The notes under the pieces are model-generated. The model worked only from the letters and a program-made list of their open reading frames with translations. It made no database searches and was not told where the DNA came from. From a virus, in IMG/VR virus record IMGVR_UViG_3300047408_000224, positions 1 to 41,305 of that record: a stretch of 41,305 nt of DNA. One strand, given 5' to 3'. Within the stretch, counting starts at the first letter, position 1; each line of letters begins with the position of its first letter. A program made the translations under genes and the position numbers. Below are positions 1 through 6,147 of the stretch, in pieces.

Positions 1-90
1 TACACCTTCACCACGAGCAGGTGGGGAAGCGACCAGGTGACCCATCGCGTCGGGACCGATCCGATGAACCCGAAGGGGGTTACGTCGTGA
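1..90 (+). CDS. C-terminal fragment of zinc-ribbon miniprotein (left copy)
   Basis: This is the last 29 codons of the protein that is complete at 40200-40565; the bases are identical in both copies. The fragment lacks the two CxxC knuckles, which lie upstream. It is 5' truncated only because the window starts here. The stop overlaps a GTG start at 87, as it does in the right-hand copy. Confidence 0.9.
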   Translation, partial: YTFTTSRWGSDQVTHRVGTDPMNPKGVTS

Positions 91-102
91 GCCCATCGGA
101 CG
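1..102. repeat. Terminal overlap repeat, left copy (exact)
   Basis: These 102 bases are identical to 40476-40577. They cover the end of one small gene and the first five codons of the next. After base 102 the two copies diverge completely and become similar again at 416/41175. The simplest reading is that the window runs more than once round a circular or circularly permuted phage genome. A real segmental duplication is the alternative. Confidence 0.95.
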
Positions 103-122
103 TTTGTGGGAGGACGATATGA
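87..122 (+). pseudogene. Remnant of the 80-aa gene found complete at 40562-40804
   Basis: The GTG start at 87 overlaps the previous stop exactly as at 40562, and the first five codons (MSPSD) are the same. After base 102 the sequence changes and the frame closes at 120-122, leaving an 11-residue peptide. This copy of the locus has therefore lost the gene body. It may have no role beyond translational coupling into the gene at 119. Confidence 0.7.
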
Positions 123-418
123 GTCAGCGTGACCCGTTCCCGCTCGGCGTTCGCGTCGATGAGGGAGGCAACGTCCACGACCTGCGCGACGCGCCCCGCA
201 CGGACGCAAGTAGGACAAGCATCCGCTGCCTGCTCGGCCGTCACACAGGCCAGAAGGAAGGCGGGACGATGATGTTCACCTGCCCACGCTGCGGCGGATC
301 GTTCTGGCAGAAGCACGACCTCCGCGCGGTGACCGCTCACGCGGATCGCCTGATCGACGCCGGTCGTTCCGACGAGGCGCTGGACTACGCACGCCGCGAG
401 ATCAAGAGGCGAGCATGA
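119..418 (+). CDS. Hypothetical zinc-ribbon protein, left-allele specific
   Basis: The protein has 99 residues. A TTG at 104 would extend the frame, but GGGAGG at 108-113 lies five bases before the ATG at 119, which decides the start. Around residues 40-60 it carries a RCLLGRH motif followed by CPRCGGSFW. This resembles the small C-x-LFGH...CxxCG proteins common in prophages; function unknown. Its stop overlaps the next ATG by four bases. Nothing homologous lies at the equivalent place in the right-hand copy, so it is one of two alternative cassette contents. Codons for the peptide TDASR share a 14-base word with 35659-35672. Confidence 0.75.
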   Translation: MSQRDPFPLGVRVDEGGNVHDLRDAPRTDASRTSIRCLLGRHTGQKEGGTMMFTCPRCGGSFWQKHDLRAVTAHADRLIDAGRSDEALDYARREIKRRA

Positions 419-714
419 CCCCGCTCCCGGGCATATCGGCTGCTGACGTCATCCGCGATGTCGCGTACGGCGACCTGAAGTACTACCCCGGCAGGAGCGA
501 GGCCGGGGCACGGGCTGTGATCGACGCCCTCAGGGCCGCTGGCTTCGTGATCGTCCAAGCCGCCGACGTCCTCGAGCTCAACGACACCATCGACGACGGC
601 ATGTGCGCCGCGAAGGCAGACCACCCCTCATGGGGACCATGGGGCCGACTCCGCGAAGCCGTCGGCCTTCACGCAGATCCGCATAACGCACCACCGCGTA
701 CCGAGGAGACCTGA
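415..714 (+). CDS. Hypothetical small early protein
   Basis: The protein has 99 residues and starts at an ATG overlapping the preceding TGA by four bases. It is acidic, with no membrane segment and no recognised motif; the N-terminal half looks helical. The first 44 codons are almost identical to the partial gene at the right edge of the window (41174-41305), where the start is GTG and codons 4-5 differ. The stop overlaps the excisionase start by one base. I do not recognise the family. Confidence 0.8.
   Translation: MTPLPGISAADVIRDVAYGDLKYYPGRSEAGARAVIDALRAAGFVIVQAADVLELNDTIDDGMCAAKADHPSWGPWGRLREAVGLHADPHNAPPRTEET
416..546. repeat. Terminal overlap repeat, left copy (near exact)
   Basis: 131 bases matching 41175-41305 with only three adjacent mismatches (424-426, tcc versus aat), continuing to the last base of the window. 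With the 1-102 repeat it brackets a 313-base segment here against 597 bases at the right end. Confidence 0.95.
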
Positions 715-905
715 TGCCCGCGCCGATCCTCCTGAAGAAGAAGGACGCGGCCGCCGCGCTCGGCATGAGCCTGGACCACTTCAACCGCCACGTGCACCCC
801 TACGTCAAGGTCGTGTACTCCGGGCAGCTGCACCTCTACCCGGTACGAGACCTCGAGCGGTGGGCGAACGAGCAGGCGAGCATCGGTGGCCGTGCCGCAG
901 CCTGA
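714..905 (+). CDS. xis: Excisionase-like helix-turn-helix protein
   Basis: The protein has 63 residues. After a basic start (LLKKKDAAAALGMS) comes an AlpA/MerR-type winged helix-turn-helix, then the wing-like LYPVRDLERWANEQ that is typical of phage excisionases and helix-turn-helix 17 proteins. It overlaps the integrase start by about 20 bases, the usual xis-int arrangement. It probably binds the attP arms to direct excision. Family and position support this; the specific role is inferred. It lies near the end of the early operon, so it would be made on induction. Confidence 0.75.
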   Translation: MPAPILLKKKDAAAALGMSLDHFNRHVHPYVKVVYSGQLHLYPVRDLERWANEQASIGGRAAA

Positions 906-2175
906 GGAGTACCTTCGGCGCGTGGCCGGCCGCGACACGAAGACGAAGACCCAGGGCGTGTACGCCCGCCACAAGACCGGATGCCCGGTGCAGCTCGACG
1001 GCAAGGGCTGCGCCTGCAAGCCGACGTACTACGGCAAGGTCTACGACCGGGCGACGAAGCGGCACCGGCCGACGAAGCGGTACGCCACCGTGAGCGCCGC
1101 GGCGTCCGCCCGCCGGACGCTCGCCGGTGAGGTCGAGCGCGGCGAGACCCCGGCCGGTGAGGTTCTGCGCGTCAAAGATGCGTGCGAACGATTCTCGGAC
1201 GCAATCCGCGACGGCCGCGCACTGAACAAGCACGGCAGGCGCTACAAACCGACCGCGGTCAAAGACGTGACCGAGTGCCTGAAGGTCCACGTCGTCCCCG
1301 TCCTCGGCACGCGCCGCCTGGCAGACGTGCGCCGCGGCGACGTCCAACGGCTCATCGACGACCTCACCCCGCGGCTCTCCGGGTCGCGCGTCCGATCGGT
1401 CGTGAACGCGATCCGGTCGCTCTACCGGTGGGCGGTCATGCGCGACCTCGTCACCGCTGACCCAGCGGCCCGCGTCCTGCTCCCCGCGATGGACGCCACT
1501 CCGCGCGACCGCGTGGCCACACCGCTTGAGATGGAGACGCTGCTCCGCACGCTCGTCGACAACGACCAGGTCGCCGACGCCCTCCCGTACGCGCTCGCGG
1601 TCTACGCGATGGGGCGCCGCGCCGACATCCAGCGTCTGACGTGGGGTCAGGTCGACCGCGACCTTGGCCTTGTCGCGTGGGCCGACGGCAAGACGAAAGC
1701 CGCGACGCGGGTCGTGCCCGCCCCCAAGCCGCTGCGAGCGCTGCTGCTCCGTGCGTGGGGCGCCGCGGGCAAGCCCGGCCCGGAGGCGAAGGTGTGCCCG
1801 CCAATCCGTGACGTCGGGACCCGCCTGCTCGAGACGGGGTCGCTGGCGAAGCGCGCTCGCATCGGGTGGGGGTGGGAGCTCGGCGAGGACCGCGTCACGT
1901 GGACGAAGGCACGCCCGGACGCGCTCGAGCCGATCGGCTTGCACGAGTGCCGGCACACCGCCGCGACGTGGCTCGACCACGCGGGAGTGTCCCCGAAGAT
2001 CGCCTCCGTTCTGATGGGGCACGAGACGCCGGAGCGGCAGCCAGGCGCGGCGCACCTGACGCTCAGCACCTATACCCACGCGCTGCCCGACGAGTTCGAA
2101 CGCGCTCGTCGTACGCTGGACGCGTACATCGCAGATCGGATACGGGAGGCTCGTCGCAGTGCCAATGACGCGTGA
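886..2175 (+). CDS. int: Tyrosine integrase
   Basis: A 429-residue phage integrase that joins attP with a tRNA-Ser attB. Residues 1-85 carry a Cys-containing arm-binding type domain (GCPVQLDGKGCACKP). About 95-200 is the SAM-like core-binding domain, and 210-415 the catalytic domain. Visible catalytic residues are Arg244 or Arg245 (GRRADIQRLTW), Lys269 or Lys271, His353 and Arg356 (HECRH), His379 (MGHE) and the nucleophile Tyr396 (LSTYTHA). The GTG at 886 or the one at 892 could start it; both overlap xis. attP lies 430 bases downstream, beyond an HNH gene. Length and motifs are complete. Confidence 0.95.
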   Translation: MAVPQPEEYLRRVAGRDTKTKTQGVYARHKTGCPVQLDGKGCACKPTYYGKVYDRATKRHRPTKRYATVSAAASARRTLAGEVERGETPAGEVLRVKDACERFSDAIRDGRALNKHGRRYKPTAVKDVTECLKVHVVPVLGTRRLADVRRGDVQRLIDDLTPRLSGSRVRSVVNAIRSLYRWAVMRDLVTADPAARVLLPAMDATPRDRVATPLEMETLLRTLVDNDQVADALPYALAVYAMGRRADIQRLTWGQVDRDLGLVAWADGKTKAATRVVPAPKPLRALLLRAWGAAGKPGPEAKVCPPIRDVGTRLLETGSLAKRARIGWGWELGEDRVTWTKARPDALEPIGLHECRHTAATWLDHAGVSPKIASVLMGHETPERQPGAAHLTLSTYTHALPDEFERARRTLDAYIADRIREARRSANDA

Positions 2176-2608
2176 GGCAGCGGTCACACGGTGGGGAGCG
2201 TGGCCGCAACGATTCTGGAATCGGGTCGAAAAGTCGGCCGGCGGCTGTTGGATCTGGAAGGGCACGGTCAGCCGCGGGTACGGCGTCATCACCGTGCCGA
2301 TGAGCGCGATGCGCGTGGCACATCGCGTGGCCTACGAGATGGAGGTCGGCCCAATCCCCGAGGGGATGCAGCTCGACCACCTGTGCCGTAACACGCTCTG
2401 CGTCAATCCCGCGCATCTGGAGCCGGTGACGCATCACGAGAACCAGCGTCGCGGTCTGAAGGGCGACCTGACGACTCACTGCCCGAAGGGGCACGAGTAC
2501 ACGCCCGAGAACACGCGGCGCTACCGGAACCACCGGTACTGCCGCGCGTGTCACCGTGACCGCGAGCAGGCACGTCGTGACCGCCGGGCGAAGGGCCTCG
2601 GCGGGTAG
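2159..2608 (+). CDS. HNH endonuclease (HNH_3 type) with C-terminal zinc ribbon
   Basis: 149 residues. The N-terminal half has the layout of phage HNH_3 homing-type nucleases: FWNRV, CWIWKG, a GYG turn, AHRVAYE, then the beta-beta-alpha metal core with Asp73-His74, Asn83 and His86 (CVNPAHLEPV) and HHENQ. The tail carries Cys108, His112, Cys128 and Cys131, a likely zinc site, and ends basic. GTG at 2159 is preferred over ATG at 2165 because GGGAGG at 2144-2149 is nine bases upstream. It overlaps the integrase end. A free-standing nuclease beside attP may be a selfish insertion; no role in recombination can be claimed. Confidence 0.9.
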   Translation: MPMTREAAVTRWGAWPQRFWNRVEKSAGGCWIWKGTVSRGYGVITVPMSAMRVAHRVAYEMEVGPIPEGMQLDHLCRNTLCVNPAHLEPVTHHENQRRGLKGDLTTHCPKGHEYTPENTRRYRNHRYCRACHRDREQARRDRRAKGLGG

Positions 2609-2609
2609 C

Positions 2610-2634
2610 GTTCGTTCCCTCTGCCGTTCCCCCG
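2610..2634 (+). repeat. Arm-type repeat, left of att core
   Basis: 25 bases matching 2851-2875 in the same orientation with two mismatches. Each copy holds two CGTTCCC words. The copies stand either side of the tRNA-like core, where an integrase arm domain would bind, so they are read as P and P' arm sites. Confidence 0.65.
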
Positions 2635-2673
2635 AGATAGTCAGCCCAGTGTTCATGGGCTAGGATCAGGCAA

Positions 2674-2739
2674 GCGGGCGGTCTCGAAAACCGTTGTGCG
2701 GTGTAAGCCGTACCCAGGGTTCGAATCCCTGTCTCTCCG
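2674..2739 (+). other. attP: attP core: 3' part of tRNA-Ser(CGA)
   Basis: This is the last two thirds of a tRNA-Ser. The anticodon arm has loop CTCGAAA (anticodon CGA). It is followed by a long variable arm (GTGCGG pairing with CCGTAC), a perfect T arm (CAGGG TTCGAAT CCCTG), and the 3' acceptor strand TCTCTCC plus discriminator G. The matching 5' acceptor strand and D arm are absent upstream, so this is not a working tRNA gene. It is the identity block that restores the host gene on integration. Only one copy exists in the window, so the genome shown is the unintegrated form. The exact crossover point cannot be seen. Confidence 0.88.
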
Positions 2740-2785
2740 CTGTTTGCAGGGATCGCCAGTCACAGTGGGCGATCTCGACCGTGAG

Positions 2786-2830
2786 CGAACCGTCCAGTCG
2801 CGTACGGACTGTGCAGCAACGGACTGCAAC
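2786..2830. promoter_or_regulatory. Cluster of operator-like / Xis-like half sites in attP
   Basis: ACGGACTG occurs at 2804-2811 and again at 2819-2826, 15 bases apart in the same orientation. A related inverted word, CGAACCGTCCAG, lies at 2786-2797. The 9-mer AACGGACTG reappears inverted in the repressor switch at 29226-29234. The spacing suits phased binding by Xis or IHF, or by the repressor. Which protein binds is not knowable from the sequence. Confidence 0.45.
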
Positions 2831-2850
2831 GAAACGCAACCGTCAGGCCG

Positions 2851-2875
2851 GTTCGTTCCCCCAGCCGTTCCCCCG
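2851..2875 (+). repeat. Arm-type repeat, right of att core
   Basis: Second copy of the 25-base direct repeat at 2610-2634 (23 of 25 identical), again with two CGTTCCC words. It ends eight bases before a putative promoter for the conversion genes, so integrase bound here could interfere with that promoter. Confidence 0.65.
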
Positions 2876-2882
2876 GGCCACG

Positions 2883-2910
2883 TTGTGCACGCACCGTAGG
2901 CGCCTAGATT
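2883..2910 (+). promoter_or_regulatory. Putative sigma-70 type promoter for 2950-3696
   Basis: TTGTGC at 2883-2888 and TAGATT at 2905-2910 are separated by 16 bases, about 40 bases ahead of the ATG at 2950. It is the only plausible promoter between attP and the two conversion genes, and would let them be expressed from the prophage. Confidence 0.45.
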
Positions 2911-2949
2911 TCCTACACGTCACCCCGCGATCGGAGTACGGTCGCCGCC

Positions 2950-3324
2950 ATGAAACCGCGTCTGCTCGTCGCATCCGGGGTGCTCGTGGCCGTCGCCCTC
3001 GCCGGACAGCCAGCCACAGCATCCCCATCCCTGAACGGCCCAACGGCCTCCACCGCAACGGTGAAGATCATCAAGGCCCAGCGCTTCCACGGAAACGGAT
3101 CGCGCACCTACCTGAGGATTCACGTCCTGCGCGACTCGTACCTCCGCTGGACAAACTCCGACAGCGCTCCGCGCCTGTTCATGCTCTTCGACGAGGGCTT
3201 CAACATCAGCGTCTCGTCGAAGTCGTCCAAAGGCACGACCGAGATCGCGGCCGGCACCTACCGGAAGGTGTACGTGGCGGGAGGCTCGTGGACGTTCACG
3301 ATCGTCCCGATGAAGCGCTACTAG
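2950..3324 (+). CDS. Small secreted protein, candidate lysogenic conversion gene
   Basis: 124 residues. A clear signal peptide (basic start, hydrophobic core LLVASGVLVAVALAG, AxA-like PATA near residue 24) precedes a mature domain of about 100 residues. That domain is rich in beta-type hydrophobic alternation and basic residues, without cysteine pairs or a known motif. It should be exported to the envelope or medium. It sits immediately inside what becomes a prophage end, next to the reconstituted tRNA-Ser, has its own putative promoter, and runs opposite to the lysis genes. These are classic features of a moron gene. Function unknown. Confidence 0.75.
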   Translation: MKPRLLVASGVLVAVALAGQPATASPSLNGPTASTATVKIIKAQRFHGNGSRTYLRIHVLRDSYLRWTNSDSAPRLFMLFDEGFNISVSSKSSKGTTEIAAGTYRKVYVAGGSWTFTIVPMKRY

Positions 3325-3330
3325 CTCGCG

Positions 3331-3696
3331 ATGAACGAGAACATCCAGATGAGTCGAGCAGGGCTCTGGGGATGGCTTTCCGCCGCCGCGCTCGCGATCG
3401 GAAGCCTCGGACCCTGGGCAACCATCGGGCCCTTCAGCAAGTCAGGCACCTCCGGCGACGGCATCCTCACGCTGATCGCTGCAGCGATCATCGCCTTCGC
3501 CATCGCGAAGGCACGGCTCACCCTGGTTGTGGTCTTCGCCGCGCTCTCGCTGGCCGTGGCCATATATGACATCGCGGACGTCTCCAGCAGCGGGAACGAC
3601 CTGTTCACCGCATCAGTTGGGTGGGGCCTGATCATGGTCACGGCGGCCGCCGTCAGCCTGCTGGCTTGGTGGTGGCGAATGCGGACCGCACAGTAG
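3331..3696 (+). CDS. Polytopic membrane protein, candidate lysogenic conversion gene
   Basis: 121 residues with four hydrophobic stretches, roughly 11-30, 44-60, 63-82 and 94-114, and a Trp-rich C-terminal end (LLAWWWRMR) that is positively charged and so probably cytoplasmic. It starts six bases after the stop of the secreted protein and is surely co-transcribed with it. No catalytic motif is visible. Small membrane proteins in this position often act in superinfection exclusion or envelope change, but that is only an analogy. Confidence 0.75.
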   Translation: MNENIQMSRAGLWGWLSAAALAIGSLGPWATIGPFSKSGTSGDGILTLIAAAIIAFAIAKARLTLVVVFAALSLAVAIYDIADVSSSGNDLFTASVGWGLIMVTAAAVSLLAWWWRMRTAQ

Positions 3697-3702
3697 AACG
3701 AC

Positions 3703-3737
3703 GAAGCGCCCCCAGCCGCGAGGGCCGAGGGCGCTTC
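3703..3737. terminator. Bidirectional terminator between convergent operons
   Basis: A perfect 9-bp stem, GAAGCGCCC at 3703-3711 with GGGCGCTTC at 3729-3737, encloses a GC-rich 17-base loop. It lies directly after the plus-strand stop at 3696 and 48 bases beyond the end of the minus-strand late operon. Both reading directions end here. There is no long T run, as is usual in high-GC actinobacteria. Confidence 0.8.
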
Positions 3738-3746
3738 ATCAGGGGT

Positions 3747-3761
3747 GGACCCATAGGGTCC
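3747..3761. terminator. Second short hairpin in the convergent gap
   Basis: GGACCC, three-base loop ATA, GGGTCC. It stands between the strong terminator and the operator-like site at 3770 and probably adds to termination of late transcripts. Confidence 0.45.
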
Positions 3762-3769
3762 TGAATGGA

Positions 3770-3781
3770 ACGGACAGTTCG
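3770..3781 (+). promoter_or_regulatory. Operator-like site ACGGACAGTTCG (late operon end)
   Basis: Identical over all 12 bases to the site inside the repressor switch at 29210-29221. It lies in the short gap just past the last late gene. No promoter is evident here, so if the repressor binds it would act as a roadblock, in the manner of L5-type stoperators. Confidence 0.55.
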
Positions 3782-3784
3782 TCG

Positions 3785-4081
3785 TCAGCGCCTCACGCCG
3801 AGCACGATCACGAGGATCAGGACGATGAGCAGGATCGCCTCAACGGATACCTGCCCACCGTCCCGGGGCGCCCCGTTCAGCAGGCGCCGCCACGCGCCCT
3901 TCAGCCCGCCGTTGGCCACGAGGAGCGTGACGGCGGACGGGAGAAGCCCGGCGAGGATGCCGAGTGCGGCGACCAGGCCAGTCGATGCGCCAAGCGCGAG
4001 GGCGAGCGCGGTGATGCTCGCTCCGACGCCGCCGGTCGCCTCGGCGGGGCGTGCCTTCGCGCGGGTGTGGATGGCGGGCAT
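3785..4081 (-). CDS. Holin-like two-span membrane protein
   Basis: 98 residues, last gene of the late operon. A long hydrophobic region at about 21-56 (ITALALALGASTGLVA onward) could form one or two spans. A short charged loop with RRLLNGAPRDGG follows, then a strongly hydrophobic segment (ILLIVLILVIVLGV) and a basic tail (RR). Size, topology and position four bases after the lysozyme-type gene fit a holin that opens the membrane to endolysin. Holins share little sequence, so the call rests on context. Confidence 0.7.
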   Translation of the reverse strand: MPAIHTRAKARPAEATGGVGASITALALALGASTGLVAALGILAGLLPSAVTLLVANGGLKGAWRRLLNGAPRDGGQVSVEAILLIVLILVIVLGVRR

Positions 4082-4084
4082 GGG

Positions 4085-4600
4085 TCAGGCTCCCTTCAGG
4101 ATCTCGTGCCACTTCGGCATGAGGACGTCGTTGACGTGGTGGGTGTAGGCGTCGGCGTACCGGCCGCCGCCGTTGTAGTGGCGCACGCCGTCGCGGCGGC
4201 CGTGGACCCGGATCAGATCCGCGAGGTCCGTGAAGCCAGCGCGGATGTTGTACTTCGGGGTGTGGCAGCCGCCGAGCGCGTCCGCCTGGTCCTGGAACTC
4301 CCACCATGTGAGCTGTAGCGGGCCGACGCCTTGCATCCCGCCCGTGCCCTTCCCGCGGACCCGCTTGTAGGCCATATACCGCGCCTTGGTGACGGGCTGG
4401 TTGTTCAGGCCGGCGGTGCCGCCGTTCGGGGCGGGGTCGCCGCCCCAGATGTTGGAGCCGTTGCTCGTCTCCTGCTCGACGATGGCGAACGCAAGGCTGA
4501 TGGGGAGCCCTGCGCGCCGTGCCTCGATGATGATCCGGAGGCTGTTCTTCATGCCGTGGCGCTTGGCGCGGACGGCGAGCGCCACGTCGCGGGGGCTCAT
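4085..4600 (-). CDS. Lysozyme/transglycosylase-fold endolysin
   Basis: 171 residues. The pattern is that of phage glycosidases of the lysozyme-like superfamily. A helix carries Glu42/Glu44 (AFAIVEQETSNGSNIWG), followed by a GVGPLQLTWWEF segment equivalent to the GLMQI/GPLQ motif of lytic transglycosylases, and a C-terminal RHYNGGGRYADAY. It should cut the glycan strands of peptidoglycan. There is no signal peptide, so release depends on a holin. It overlaps the M15 peptidase gene upstream by four bases; together they form a two-gene lysin. Confidence 0.85.
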   Translation of the reverse strand: MSPRDVALAVRAKRHGMKNSLRIIIEARRAGLPISLAFAIVEQETSNGSNIWGGDPAPNGGTAGLNNQPVTKARYMAYKRVRGKGTGGMQGVGPLQLTWWEFQDQADALGGCHTPKYNIRAGFTDLADLIRVHGRRDGVRHYNGGGRYADAYTHHVNDVLMPKWHEILKGA

Positions 4601-5109
4601 CGTGCCGCCACCCAGGTGACGAACCGGGCCTTGTAGCCGCGGGCGTCGACGTGGAGGGTGCCGGAGTTCTCATTCCCGAGACCGCCGTCTCCGAACACGC
4701 GGTTGGCGACGGCGAGCGCACGCGAGCGACCGCCCGGCCAGCCGTCGACCTGGCCGGCGAAGAAGTCCGCACCGTCGGCGTGGGTGTGTCGGGAGTCGGG
4801 TGCGCCGCCGACCTGCCGGTTGTGCGCGATGGTCCTGTAGGGGCCGTCGACGTTCATCGGCACGTCACCGAGGATGTGGCGCATCTCCTCGAGCTTCCAG
4901 TGGAGCTTGATGGCGTTCGGGCGCAGCGACGGGGGGACGGGGGTGCCGTCCTGGCAGGCGTACGATGCCCACGAGAAGTGCGGGGTGATGTACCCGTGCT
5001 TCTGGCACCACTGCCGGACCGCCGGTGAGCGGCGGGCCCGGGCGGTCCAGGGGTGGAGGATCATGCCGCGGAGCAGCGGCCTGCTCTTGGGCGGGGTCGG
5101 TACGGGCAT
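4597..5109 (-). CDS. M15-family peptidoglycan peptidase endolysin
   Basis: 170 residues. An in-frame start lies 13 codons upstream, but a CCTCCC complement at 5117-5122 (GGGAGG on the coding strand) is seven bases from the ATG at 5109, which is chosen. A short WxxH/Pro-rich start is followed by FSWASYACQDG (substrate-groove motif of phage M15_3-like D,D-peptidases), SRHTHADGADF with zinc ligands His108 or His110 and Asp115, and a distal His153-Val-Asp155. It probably cleaves the peptide stem. A separate lysozyme gene follows, so both bond types are attacked by separate proteins. Confidence 0.85.
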   Translation of the reverse strand: MPVPTPPKSRPLLRGMILHPWTARARRSPAVRQWCQKHGYITPHFSWASYACQDGTPVPPSLRPNAIKLHWKLEEMRHILGDVPMNVDGPYRTIAHNRQVGGAPDSRHTHADGADFFAGQVDGWPGGRSRALAVANRVFGDGGLGNENSGTLHVDARGYKARFVTWVAAR

Positions 5110-5138
5110 CGGGCGACCTCCCAGGGTCGATCGAGTGG

Positions 5139-5161
5139 CTACTCGCAACGGTTGCGAGTAG
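5139..5161. terminator. Long palindrome before the lysin genes
   Basis: CTACTCGCAAC and its exact reverse complement GTTGCGAGTAG flank a single base. As RNA it folds to a 9-bp stem with a five-base loop. It fills part of the 148-base gap (5110-5257) between the collagen-like gene and the lysins. It may attenuate read-through into lysis genes or bind a dimeric regulator. The inner arms CGCAAC/GTTGCG recur at 17118-17134. Nothing else is seen in the gap. Confidence 0.55.
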
Positions 5162-5257
5162 ATGAGTGCTGCCGGGCCGCGCCCGTGCCTGGGGCGGCCA
5201 TGGGGGAGGGCCCACGAGCGGGCCCGGCAGATCAGATAGAGCCGGAACGTGGCGCCA

Positions 5258-5833
5258 TCAGCAGGCCTTCGCGCCGTTGCCGTGGCAGGTGTCGGCCTTG
5301 CCGGGCCCGGTGACGGGGCTCATCGATGGCCCGACCTGAATCGCGGCCGGGGCCGCGGGGTCGCCCTTCGGGCCTTGGGGTCCTGGCGGTCCCTGCGGCC
5401 CCTGCGGTCCGCGGGCACCGACGCTGCCGATCTGGCCGGCGTGCCCGGGCTGACCCGACGCGCCGGGGGAGCCTGCCGTACCGGCCGGACCGGCAGGTCC
5501 GCGAAGGCCGGTGTCGCCGGTACGTCCTCGCGGTCCACGCGCGCCGGTGTAGCCGCGCGGCCCACGGAGCGACGCCATGTCAGACGAGGTCGCGGACGCC
5601 ATGAGCTTGCGCAGGCAGACGCGGGCAGTGAGGTTCGCGCACGGCGAGTGCGAGACGACCTTCGTGACCTGCGACACCTGCCTGGTGACCTGCGTCACGT
5701 TGCGGGTGATGCGCTGCTGACCAAGCCTGACGCCCTGGATCGCGAACGCGAACCCACCGAGCGTCACGACAAGCGCGACGAGCAGCGTCGCGTTCAAGGT
5801 GCGCCGGCCCATCTGCCAACTACCGATCCTCAT
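5258..5833 (-). CDS. Membrane-anchored collagen-like protein
   Basis: 191 residues. After a short basic start there is one membrane span (about 12-33, [20 protein letters not shown]). A heptad-like region with repeated QVT follows (about 38-60), then two cysteines (65 and 73), then 23 uninterrupted Gly-X-Y triplets (residues 91-159) rich in GPx, a 30-residue tail and a final cysteine. The coiled coil would trimerise a collagen rod. GGAGG lies six bases before the ATG at 5833, which also overlaps the upstream stop. Phage collagen-like proteins are usually tail fibres without a membrane anchor, so an anchored one within the lysis block is odd. It could be a spanin-like or surface protein, or a fibre with a hydrophobic base. 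Confidence 0.85.
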   Translation of the reverse strand: MRIGSWQMGRRTLNATLLVALVVTLGGFAFAIQGVRLGQQRITRNVTQVTRQVSQVTKVVSHSPCANLTARVCLRKLMASATSSDMASLRGPRGYTGARGPRGRTGDTGLRGPAGPAGTAGSPGASGQPGHAGQIGSVGARGPQGPQGPPGPQGPKGDPAAPAAIQVGPSMSPVTGPGKADTCHGNGAKAC

Positions 5834-6132
5834 CCGTGGCCTCCCAGTGCGAGCGCCAGCCCGATCGCCGAGCCGGCGACGGTGAACGCGAACCCAACGA
5901 GCACCATCGTGTTCGTGCGGAGCTGCTCGCTGACACGCTCGAGCTCCTTCGTGAGACGGGCGATGTCGTCGTCATGCCCGGCGAGTTCGGTGCGCTGCTC
6001 GGCCTGTGTTTCGGCGACCTTCCCGAGCCCTGCCTGTACTGCAGAGAGGTCGTCTGCGAGTTGGTCAACGCGCTGCGCACGGTTCGCGGCCAGTTCGGCC
6101 CATGGGTCTTCAGGGGACACAAGGCACCTCAC
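5830..6132 (-). CDS. Coiled-coil protein with C-terminal membrane span (XhlA-like)
   Basis: 100 residues. A charged coiled coil runs from about 15 to 73 ([20 protein letters not shown] and [15 protein letters not shown]), followed by one span at about 75-97 ([21 protein letters not shown]) and a short tail. This is the layout of XhlA/haemolysin-type lysis accessory proteins and of many second holins. It follows the tail genes after 15 bases and is translationally coupled to the collagen-like gene. Role inferred from layout. Confidence 0.7.
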   Translation of the reverse strand: MRCLVSPEDPWAELAANRAQRVDQLADDLSAVQAGLGKVAETQAEQRTELAGHDDDIARLTKELERVSEQLRTNTMVLVGFAFTVAGSAIGLALALGGHG

Positions 6133-6147
6133 CTCCCGGTCGAGCGG

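Noticed and set aside
805-2292. 495-codon minus-strand open frame opposite the integrase
   Set aside because: Antisense shadow of a certain integrase gene; Arg/Val/Leu-rich and without motif.
2674-2739. Functional tRNA-Ser gene
   Set aside because: The 5' acceptor strand and D arm are missing upstream; only the 3' identity block is present.
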